Shown here piece after piece: positions 8,048 to 14,707 of a stretch of DNA of 23,580 bases. Source of the stretch: Bacteroidia bacterium (lineage in GTDB: Bacteria; Bacteroidota; Bacteroidia; Flavobacteriales; Flavobacteriaceae); NCBI GenBank assembly GCA_030431085.1, contig JAUIJW010000012.1, positions 1-23,580 of the forward strand, read 5' to 3'. The notes beneath the pieces are model-generated. The model saw only the letters and a list, made by a program, of their open reading frames with translations. It was not told where the DNA came from and ran no database searches. Each line of letters opens with the position of its first letter. The stretch's first letter is position 1. Both the position numbers and the translations under genes were made by a program.

Positions 8048-8713
8048 GTGTTGAAAAGAGCTTCCATATTAATTATTGCTATTTTACTGATAGACCAAAT
8101 TTCTAAGGTTTATATTAAAACACATTTTGTGTTGAGTGAAGAAATTAAAGTACTAGGTTTAGACTGGATACGAATTCACTTTTTAGAGAATAATGGCATG
8201 GCTTGGGGTAAGGAGTTTGGCGGTAAATCGGGTAAGTTATTTCTCACCTTATTTAGACTGGTTGCTATTGTTGGTATTGGTTATTGGCTTTGGAGCGCAA
8301 TTCAAAGTAAGGCACATAAAATATTGATTACGGCTATAGCACTTATTTTTGCAGGAGCGCTTGGCAATATTATTGATTCTGTATTTTACGGTATTTTTTT
8401 TAGCGATAGTTATAGGCAAGTGGCTACTTTTTTACCACCAGAAGGAGGTTATGCGCCACTTTTTTATGGTAAGGTGGTAGATATGCTTTATTTTCCTATG
8501 ATTGATACCATGCTTCCAGATTGGGTGCCAACCATTAGTTTTAATATGCCTCAATGGCTACCGTTGGTTGGAGGTAAACACATTGGGATATTTGAGAATA
8601 GGCATTTTACATTTTTTGACCCAGTATTTAACGTGGCCGATACTGCCATTAGTACCGGCGTTGGGTTGTTAATTGTATTCAATAAGAAGGCGTTTCCTAA
8701 AAAACCGAATTAG
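8048..8713 (+). CDS. lspA: Lipoprotein signal peptidase II
   Basis: A 221-residue inner membrane aspartyl protease that cleaves the signal peptide of diacylglyceryl-modified prolipoproteins. The first membrane segment carries the conserved LIDQISK motif. The catalytic aspartates are D110 (GNIID) and D198 (FNVAD). Four hydrophobic segments are visible. The two aspartates are 88 residues apart, whereas they are about 20-27 apart in proteobacterial LspA, because of an insertion of some 60 residues with several aromatic and proline residues; I believe such extended forms are usual in Bacteroidota. Translation starts at GTG 8048 or TTG 8051, which are adjacent in frame, and there is no ATG alternative. 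The stop codon overlaps the stop of the convergent decarboxylase gene. Members of this phylum make many lipoproteins, including the efflux adaptor encoded here. Confidence 0.94.
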   Translation: MLKRASILIIAILLIDQISKVYIKTHFVLSEEIKVLGLDWIRIHFLENNGMAWGKEFGGKSGKLFLTLFRLVAIVGIGYWLWSAIQSKAHKILITAIALIFAGALGNIIDSVFYGIFFSDSYRQVATFLPPEGGYAPLFYGKVVDMLYFPMIDTMLPDWVPTISFNMPQWLPLVGGKHIGIFENRHFTFFDPVFNVADTAISTGVGLLIVFNKKAFPKKPN

Positions 8714-9939
8714 ACTTCCTTCAAAGCATCGATTAACTGCTTAAGATTATCGATCTCTACATGATCCATAATAACCACCTTGTACCACTTATTAGCACTA
8801 TTGTGTTGTTGAGGTACTAAGTCGAACTTTTCTGCAATGTCTGTAGGAATATATTCTGAATGTATCGTTACAATATTCATTTTTTCTTCTCTGAAATATT
8901 TAATGCCCAGTTCATCTAAAGCATTACAAAACCAGTCAGTTCTCATTAGGAGGATACTAATTTTTTCGCTCCATCCATAAGGACCATAAGTAAATAGAAT
9001 CATATATACAGCAATAGCATTGGCTCCAGACCGACTGCCACAAAGGGTTAAATCCATACCTTCTACATAGCCAGCTTCTTTGGTTAATACATTTTCTATA
9101 AGCCCTTTTCTACATAAAAACACACCAGTACCATAAGGAGCTTGTAACATTTTGTGTGCATCAATGGTGATTGAGCTTATTTTAGGGTTAGAAAAGTTTA
9201 TTTTAGTGTCTTTATGACTAAAAGGGTACACAAACCCACCATAGGCACCATCTATATGTAACTTAAATGGGAGGTTATATTTTTCTAATACACTAATATA
9301 ATCTTGAGGATCATCAACAGAACCAAACATGGTGGTCGCCATATTAGAAATTGCTATAAAATATTTTTTACCATTTTCTTTGGCTTGTTTAACAATACCA
9401 TCTAAAGCCACTTTATCAATTTGACGGTTTTCAAATTCAACAGGTATAGATATTAAATCAATGCCAAGAAGATTAGATCCTTTAGGAATGGAATAATGCG
9501 TGTCTTCTGATGCTAGAATAACAATATCTTGATTGGTAGCATTAAACTCATTGTAAAAGTAGTTTCTAAACACCCAAAGCGCTTGTATATTAGCTTCTGT
9601 TCCGCCTGGAGCGATATAACCATCAAAAGATTTAGGAGCGGCTTTAAACACATCAACAGCTAAAACATTTAGCACTTCTCTTTCAATGTCCTGTGTGCCT
9701 TTAAATGCTTTTTCGGAAGTGCCAAAAGTATGACAACCTATATGGTTAGGGTTAGCCACAAAAGTTTTAAGAGTAGGCGCATCTTTTAAGAAAGGCGCAT
9801 CGTTATAAAACACTTTTTCATCAAGCTTTGAGGCTGGGTAACCCAGTGAGGCATCTTTTGAAAAATCTACATTTTCAAGTAGCGCTTGGTCAATTCTATG
9901 CTGTAATTCTTGCTGCGTGAGTTTTTTCCAAAATTTCAT
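8710..9939 (-). CDS. Group II PLP-dependent amino acid decarboxylase, substrate unknown
   Basis: A 409-residue cytoplasmic pyridoxal-phosphate enzyme. Visible motifs are GGTEAN at 112-117 (phosphate and substrate site), the stacking histidine H148 in EDTHYS, D230 in HIDGAYGG (pyridine nitrogen contact), and the Schiff-base lysine K263 in SITIDAHKM. These place it in the group II decarboxylases, a family that includes glutamate, histidine, tyrosine and aspartate decarboxylases. The SIT-x-D-x-HKM form of the lysine motif resembles MfnA-like tyrosine/aspartate decarboxylases, but the substrate cannot be read from sequence. No transporter or partner enzyme lies next to it, so an acid-resistance antiporter pair is not supported here. 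It is a single-gene unit preceded by a promoter-like box and a long palindrome, which suggests dedicated regulation. Confidence 0.85.
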   Translation of the reverse strand: MKFWKKLTQQELQHRIDQALLENVDFSKDASLGYPASKLDEKVFYNDAPFLKDAPTLKTFVANPNHIGCHTFGTSEKAFKGTQDIEREVLNVLAVDVFKAAPKSFDGYIAPGGTEANIQALWVFRNYFYNEFNATNQDIVILASEDTHYSIPKGSNLLGIDLISIPVEFENRQIDKVALDGIVKQAKENGKKYFIAISNMATTMFGSVDDPQDYISVLEKYNLPFKLHIDGAYGGFVYPFSHKDTKINFSNPKISSITIDAHKMLQAPYGTGVFLCRKGLIENVLTKEAGYVEGMDLTLCGSRSGANAIAVYMILFTYGPYGWSEKISILLMRTDWFCNALDELGIKYFREEKMNIVTIHSEYIPTDIAEKFDLVPQQHNSANKWYKVVIMDHVEIDNLKQLIDALKEV

Positions 9940-9993
9940 AGGTTTAATTTCTAATTATAATAATGTATTTTTACTACCAGATTTATTAAGTTT

Positions 9994-10001
9994 CAAAAAT
10001 A
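9994..10001 (-). promoter_or_regulatory. Candidate -7 box for the PLP decarboxylase gene
   Basis: Read on the minus strand this is TATTTTTG, an exact TAnnTTTG match, 54 bp upstream of the decarboxylase ATG. The expected -33 region falls inside the adjacent palindrome; no perfect TTG is found there. Confidence 0.45.
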
Positions 10002-10008
10002 CAAACTT

Positions 10009-10031
10009 TGTTTATTAATCATTAATAAACA
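10009..10031. promoter_or_regulatory. Perfect 23-bp palindrome, candidate operator
   Basis: The arms TGTTTATTAAT (10009-10019) and ATTAATAAACA (10021-10031) are exact reverse complements around a single C at 10020. It lies in the 123-bp gap between the divergent decarboxylase and DUF4230 genes and covers the expected -33 region of the decarboxylase promoter. A second, weaker inverted repeat interlocks with it: TCATTAAT (10019-10026) and ATTAATGA (10043-10050). No T-run or coding role explains it; a dimeric regulator site is the natural inference. Confidence 0.55.
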
Positions 10032-10062
10032 GTTCATTATCAATTAATGAAATGACATTTTT

Positions 10063-10677
10063 ATGAAAAAGTATACCATTTACTTTCTAATTTGTTTAAT
10101 TGGTTTTTTTGTTGGAAAAACAATATATAAACATGAAGAAAAGCAAGATTTAACTGAGGATATTCAAATCATCACTCAAAGTATTGCCAATGTAAGTAAG
10201 CTGGTGGTTACCGAAGGATACTTTACAGAAATGTATAATTATAAAGATGCTAAAAAATATTTTTATGATGCTTTCGAGTTTGAAAAAAGTGTGATTGTTT
10301 CTGTAAATGCTAAGGTGCAAGTGCAATTTGATTTACAGGAGATGACCTATGAGCTAGACAGTATTGATAAAAAAATTATCATTAAAAGTATACCAAATCC
10401 TAGTTTAGAAATTTTCCCTAAGATTGAGTATTTCGATCTTAAACAAAGCTCATTCAATACTTTTGATAAGAAAACACTTAATAGCATACAAGCAAAAAGC
10501 ATTGAAAAAATAAAGCAAACTGCCCAAGTAAGTAGTTTGAAAAAGAATGCCAAGCAACGATTGTTTGAAGAATTATTAAACCTAAATAGAATAGCCGTAA
10601 TAATGGGTTGGGAGTTGGTTGACGGTACAGAGAATAACTTTTTAGAAAGTATGTTAAACACGAAGCGCATAGATTGA
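10063..10677 (+). CDS. DUF4230 membrane-anchored protein
   Basis: A 204-residue protein with one N-terminal membrane segment (residues about 4-21, YTIYFLICLIGFFVGKTIY) and no cleavage site, so it is probably anchored in the inner membrane with the rest outside the cytoplasm. The body matches my memory of the DUF4230 family: an early SKLVVTEGYFTE phrase, then alternating strands (VIVSVNAKVQVQFDL, KKIIIKSIPNPSLEI), then a charged helix with SIEKIKQTAQVSSLKKNAKQR and a closing GWELVDG. The family has no known biochemical role that I can state. Its stop codon overlaps the uvrC start (TTGA), which suggests they are co-transcribed and translationally coupled; a role in DNA repair does not follow from this. 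Confidence 0.78.
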   Translation: MKKYTIYFLICLIGFFVGKTIYKHEEKQDLTEDIQIITQSIANVSKLVVTEGYFTEMYNYKDAKKYFYDAFEFEKSVIVSVNAKVQVQFDLQEMTYELDSIDKKIIIKSIPNPSLEIFPKIEYFDLKQSSFNTFDKKTLNSIQAKSIEKIKQTAQVSSLKKNAKQRLFEELLNLNRIAVIMGWELVDGTENNFLESMLNTKRID

Positions 10678-12461
10678 ATTTAAAACTTCAAATAAAAACA
10701 TTACCTACCACACCGGGTGTATATCAGTATTTTGATAAAGAAGATCAGATATTGTATGTAGGTAAAGCGAAGAACTTAAAAAAAAGAGTGTCTTCTTATT
10801 TTACCAAAACACATGATAGCGGCAAAACCAGAGTTTTAGTAAAAAAAATAGCATCCATAAAACACATTGTAGTAGATACTGAAACCGATGCCCTTTTATT
10901 AGAAAACAACCTGATTAAAAAATATAAGCCTAGGTATAATGTTTTGTTGAAAGATGATAAAACTTATCCTTGGATATGTATTAAAAAAGAACCGTTTCCT
11001 AGGGTTTTTCTCACGAGGAATGTTGTAAAAGATGGTTCTGAATATTTTGGACCTTACACTTCTGTAAGAACCATTAGAGCCTTAATTTCTTTAATTAAAG
11101 AGTTATATCCACTTAGAACGTGCGCTTATCATTTATCTCAAAAAAATATTTCGGAAGGTAAGTACAAAGTCTGTCTAGAGTACCATATTAAAAACTGTAA
11201 AGGCCCGTGTGAAGGCCTCCAAACAGAGGCAGATTATCTAGAAGATATTGTTGAAATAAGAAATATCATCAAAGGTAATTTCAAATCGTCGCTTAGGAAA
11301 TTTGAAAACCTGATGCACAATTTTGCGAGTCAGATGGAATTTGAGGAGGCTCAAAAAATTAAAAACAAGATAGATCTTTTAGCCAATTATCAGGCAAAAT
11401 CCACCGTTGTAAATCCCAGTATAGACAATGTAGATGTTTTTTCTATTATTTCTGATGAGAGCTTCGCGTATGTCAATTATCTAAAACTAGCCAATGGCGC
11501 CATTATTCAATCTCATACCATTGAAATTAAGAAGAAATTAGATGAACCGGATAAAGAGCTTTTAGCGCTGGCCATAATTGAAATTAGAGAACGTTTCCAT
11601 TCAACCTCTCATGAAGTTTATTTACCATTTAAGTTAAATTTCGATGAAAAAATAAAAGTTGTAGTACCAAAATTAGGCGATAAAAAAAGAATAGTTGAAC
11701 TCTCATTGCGCAATGCCAAATATTTTCGTCAAGAAAGGTTTAAACAAATTCAAATTGTAGATCCAGAAAGGCATACCAAACGAATTTTAAAGCAATTGCA
11801 AAAAGACCTCAGATTGAAAGAACTTCCAGTACACATTGAATGTTTTGACAATTCAAATATTCAAGGTACAAATCCTGTAGCGGCTTGTGTTGTGTTTAAA
11901 AATGCAAAGCCTAGTAAGAAAGATTACCGTCATTTTAATATCAAAACGGTTGTGGGCCCAGATGATTTTGCCTCGATGGAAGAGGTGGTGCACCGAAGAT
12001 ATAAACGATTGTTAGACGAAGGTCAAGACTTACCTCAATTAATTATCATCGATGGAGGCAAAGGGCAATTGTCTTCTGCTTTAAAGAGTTTAGATGTTTT
12101 GGGCTTGCGCCGAAAAATAGCCATAGTTGGTATTGCTAAGCGCTTAGAAGAATTATTTTACCCGGATGATCCTATTCCATTGTATTTAGATAAAAAATCA
12201 GAATCCTTAAAAATTATTCAGCAGCTAAGAAATGAGGCCCACCGATTTGGAATTACCCATCATAGAAATAAAAGAAGTAAAGGTGCCTTGCAAACAGAAT
12301 TAGTTAGTATACCCGGTATTGGTGAGAAAACTATGGTGCAGTTGTTAAGAAAATTCAAATCATTAAAAAGGGTAAAACTAGCAAGGCAACAAGAATTGCA
12401 ACAGGTAATCGGTCAAGATAAGGCTAAAAAAATAATTAACTATTTCGCAACAAACACCTAG
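10674..12461 (+). CDS. uvrC: UvrABC excinuclease subunit C
   Basis: A 595-residue nucleotide-excision-repair nuclease that makes both incisions around a lesion after UvrA/UvrB loading. The N-terminal GIY-YIG domain (residues about 12-90) shows GVYQYF with Y17 and Y28-V-G followed by KAKNLKKR. C150, C167, C175 and C179 match the cysteine cluster known to hold an iron-sulfur centre in UvrC. The UVR motif that binds UvrB lies at about 205-240. The C-terminal RNase H-like nuclease has D392 (CFDNSN), D460 (IIDGGKGQ) and H529/H530. Tandem helix-hairpin-helix motifs at about 544-590 include SIPGIGEKT. The start is TTG at 10674, sharing bases with the TGA of the DUF4230 gene; no ATG lies nearby in frame and the resulting N-terminus is complete. 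Length is close to the family norm. Confidence 0.97.
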   Translation: MNLKLQIKTLPTTPGVYQYFDKEDQILYVGKAKNLKKRVSSYFTKTHDSGKTRVLVKKIASIKHIVVDTETDALLLENNLIKKYKPRYNVLLKDDKTYPWICIKKEPFPRVFLTRNVVKDGSEYFGPYTSVRTIRALISLIKELYPLRTCAYHLSQKNISEGKYKVCLEYHIKNCKGPCEGLQTEADYLEDIVEIRNIIKGNFKSSLRKFENLMHNFASQMEFEEAQKIKNKIDLLANYQAKSTVVNPSIDNVDVFSIISDESFAYVNYLKLANGAIIQSHTIEIKKKLDEPDKELLALAIIEIRERFHSTSHEVYLPFKLNFDEKIKVVVPKLGDKKRIVELSLRNAKYFRQERFKQIQIVDPERHTKRILKQLQKDLRLKELPVHIECFDNSNIQGTNPVAACVVFKNAKPSKKDYRHFNIKTVVGPDDFASMEEVVHRRYKRLLDEGQDLPQLIIIDGGKGQLSSALKSLDVLGLRRKIAIVGIAKRLEELFYPDDPIPLYLDKKSESLKIIQQLRNEAHRFGITHHRNKRSKGALQTELVSIPGIGEKTMVQLLRKFKSLKRVKLARQQELQQVIGQDKAKKIINYFATNT

Positions 12462-12485
12462 GTTAAATTTTATACTTTTAACCTA
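12459..12485 (+). promoter_or_regulatory. Inverted repeat spanning the uvrC stop and the patatin start
   Basis: TAGGTTAAA (12459-12467) and TTTAACCTA (12477-12485) are exact reverse complements with a 9-base loop. The left arm contains the uvrC TAG and the right arm ends on the first base of the next ATG. The loop and right arm also read TACTTTTA, one base off the -7 consensus. It could be a translation-limiting hairpin or an operator; both are inference. Confidence 0.4.
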
Positions 12486-14707
12486 TGAATAGATATGTAA
12501 CCATCCTACTTCTTTTTGGTCAGGTAGCGATTTTTGGGCAAACAAACCCATCTACTGCCACAGATGATATTAAGGTTGGTTTGGTTTTAAGTGGTGGTGG
12601 TGCAAAAGGATTTGCTCACGTGGGGGTATTGAAGGTGTTGGAAGATGCAGGGGTGAGAATTGATTATATTGGCGGTACCAGTATGGGGTCTATTATTGGG
12701 GGGTTATATGCGTCGGGATATAATGCTACAGAATTAGATTCAATACTTCGTGTACATGACTTTGAGGAATTGATTGGAGATCAATTACCCAGAAAGGCGT
12801 ATTCGTTTTACCAAAAAGAAAACGAAGGTAAATATGCACTTACCTTACCAGTAGCTAATGGTAAAATAGGTTTACCAACGGCTTTGTCTAAAGGGCAAAA
12901 TGTATTCAATTTATTTTCTCAATTAACAGAGCATGTACATGATGTGGATGACTTTAGTGAATTACCAATACCTTTTTTCTGTATTGCTACCAATTTAGAG
13001 ACAGGAGCTGAAGTAGTTTTAGATAAAGGCTTTTTGCCAGAAGCTATGAGAGCCAGTGGCTCATTTCCTTCATTGCTTACTCCGGTAGTTGTTAATGACG
13101 AAATTTTGGTTGATGGGGGTATTGTAGATAATTACCCTATTGAAAAACTTAAAGAGAAAGGTGTAGATTTTATAATTGGTGTTGATGTACAAGGTACATT
13201 AGATAGTCGTGATGAAATTACTTCAGTACCAAAAGTGTTAATGCAAATTGTGGGCTATCAAATGTATAAGGGTTTTGACAAAAAAATAGAAGAAACAGAT
13301 TTATATTTAAAGCCAGACATTACAGAGTATACAGATTTTTCTTTTGACAAAGTTGAGGAACTGGTGCAGGTGGGAGAAGATGTTGCTAGAAATAATTTTA
13401 CAGCTTTAAAAAAGCTTGCCATGAGGCAAAAGAAGAATAACTTTAGAAAATCTGTGAGTACCTTCGATTTGAATAGAAACATTATAATTAAAGAAGTTAC
13501 AGTGAGTGGCAATAAGCACTACACCAATGATTATGTTCTAGATAAATTGAGAATCAAAGCGAATAGTGAGGTGAGTCAGAAAGAATTTTTTGAAGGTATA
13601 GACCGTTTGTCTGCTACAGGTAATTTCGAGTCAATACATTACAAGTTTTCTCCAGTAAACGGAGGAAAAAAGATTGAATTTTATCTTATCGAAAAAAAAG
13701 CGTCTACTTTTATCAAACTAGGAGCTCATTACGACGAACTTTATAAAACAGGTATTTTAGTCAACTTTACTAAAAATCATATGCTGCTAAAAAATGATTA
13801 TCTCTCAGCAGATTTAGTCATTGGTGATAAAATACGATATAACATAGATTATTTTTTAGATAATGGTGATAATTGGAGCTTTGGTATCAATACCAGATAT
13901 AACTCATTTGAAGAGAGCCTGGCCCGATTAAGTGTAGAAGATCCAGGTAGATCTATAGAAATTAAAATACCCACAAAGTATGTAGATTTTACAACTCAAT
14001 TATTCGTACAAAGAGATATTAGAAATAACATGGCATTACAAATCGGCGGTGAGCATAAAATCATACGTGTTTATAGTGATGAAGTTTTAGAAAACAATGA
14101 AAGAAATTATTACGAAAAAAGCAGTTATTTTAATGCCTACGGTAAAGTAATGTTTGATTCGTACGATGATAAATACTACCCCAAAAGAGGGTTCTATCTA
14201 GATGCACAATATAAAATGTATTTGTTTTCTAATAATCTGTACGATGATTTTAGTGCTTTTTCTCAGTTGTCTGGAAAACTAGGGTTTGCTAAAACCTTTT
14301 TTAATAAACTTACGTTTCAATACATCTCTGAAGCTGGAATCACTATTGGAAATTACGATTTAGGAGTGTTCAATTACCACCTAGGAGGATATAACGAAAA
14401 TTACATCAATACGTTTGTACCCTTTTATGGGTATGATATGGCAGAGCTAAGCGACTTAGGGTTTTTAAAATCTACATTTATGTTACGCTATAATTTATTT
14501 AAAGATAACTATATCATTACCAGAGCGAATTTTGCCAGAGTGTCTGATGATATTTGGAATTCTGGAAGTATTTTCGAAGACACAAAATCGGGCTATGCAG
14601 TGGGTTATGGTTTAAACACACTTTTAGGCCCGATTGAGTTAAGCTATGCTTGGTCTCCAGATTCTAATAAAGACTTTGTTTACTTTAGTCTTGGCTTTTG
14701 GTTTTAG
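12485..14707 (+). CDS. Patatin-like phospholipase fused to POTRA and outer membrane barrel (PlpD-like, type Vd)
   Basis: A 740-residue exported protein with a signal peptide at residues 1-19 (ending AIFGQ). The patatin domain (about 30-310) has the oxyanion loop GGGAKG at 37-42, the nucleophile S66 in GTSMG, and the dyad aspartate D210 in DGG, so the serine-aspartate dyad is intact. A POTRA-like domain follows at about 333-405 (IIIKEVTVSGNKHYTNDYVL...), then an Omp85/surface-antigen-type beta-barrel to the C-terminus, which ends in the aromatic FWF expected for BAM recognition. The order patatin, POTRA, barrel is that of type Vd autotransporters such as PlpD, in which a lipase is displayed or released; in Bacteroidota such proteins are common and their substrates mostly untested. 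It starts 23 bp after uvrC, and its stop codon abuts the stop of the convergent RND gene. Confidence 0.9.
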   Translation: MNRYVTILLLFGQVAIFGQTNPSTATDDIKVGLVLSGGGAKGFAHVGVLKVLEDAGVRIDYIGGTSMGSIIGGLYASGYNATELDSILRVHDFEELIGDQLPRKAYSFYQKENEGKYALTLPVANGKIGLPTALSKGQNVFNLFSQLTEHVHDVDDFSELPIPFFCIATNLETGAEVVLDKGFLPEAMRASGSFPSLLTPVVVNDEILVDGGIVDNYPIEKLKEKGVDFIIGVDVQGTLDSRDEITSVPKVLMQIVGYQMYKGFDKKIEETDLYLKPDITEYTDFSFDKVEELVQVGEDVARNNFTALKKLAMRQKKNNFRKSVSTFDLNRNIIIKEVTVSGNKHYTNDYVLDKLRIKANSEVSQKEFFEGIDRLSATGNFESIHYKFSPVNGGKKIEFYLIEKKASTFIKLGAHYDELYKTGILVNFTKNHMLLKNDYLSADLVIGDKIRYNIDYFLDNGDNWSFGINTRYNSFEESLARLSVEDPGRSIEIKIPTKYVDFTTQLFVQRDIRNNMALQIGGEHKIIRVYSDEVLENNERNYYEKSSYFNAYGKVMFDSYDDKYYPKRGFYLDAQYKMYLFSNNLYDDFSAFSQLSGKLGFAKTFFNKLTFQYISEAGITIGNYDLGVFNYHLGGYNENYINTFVPFYGYDMAELSDLGFLKSTFMLRYNLFKDNYIITRANFARVSDDIWNSGSIFEDTKSGYAVGYGLNTLLGPIELSYAWSPDSNKDFVYFSLGFWF

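Noticed and set aside
10347..10670. Minus-strand 107-residue open frame within the DUF4230 gene
   Set aside because: It is Phe/Leu/Ser rich with no recognisable family and lies fully antisense to a gene with clear family features.
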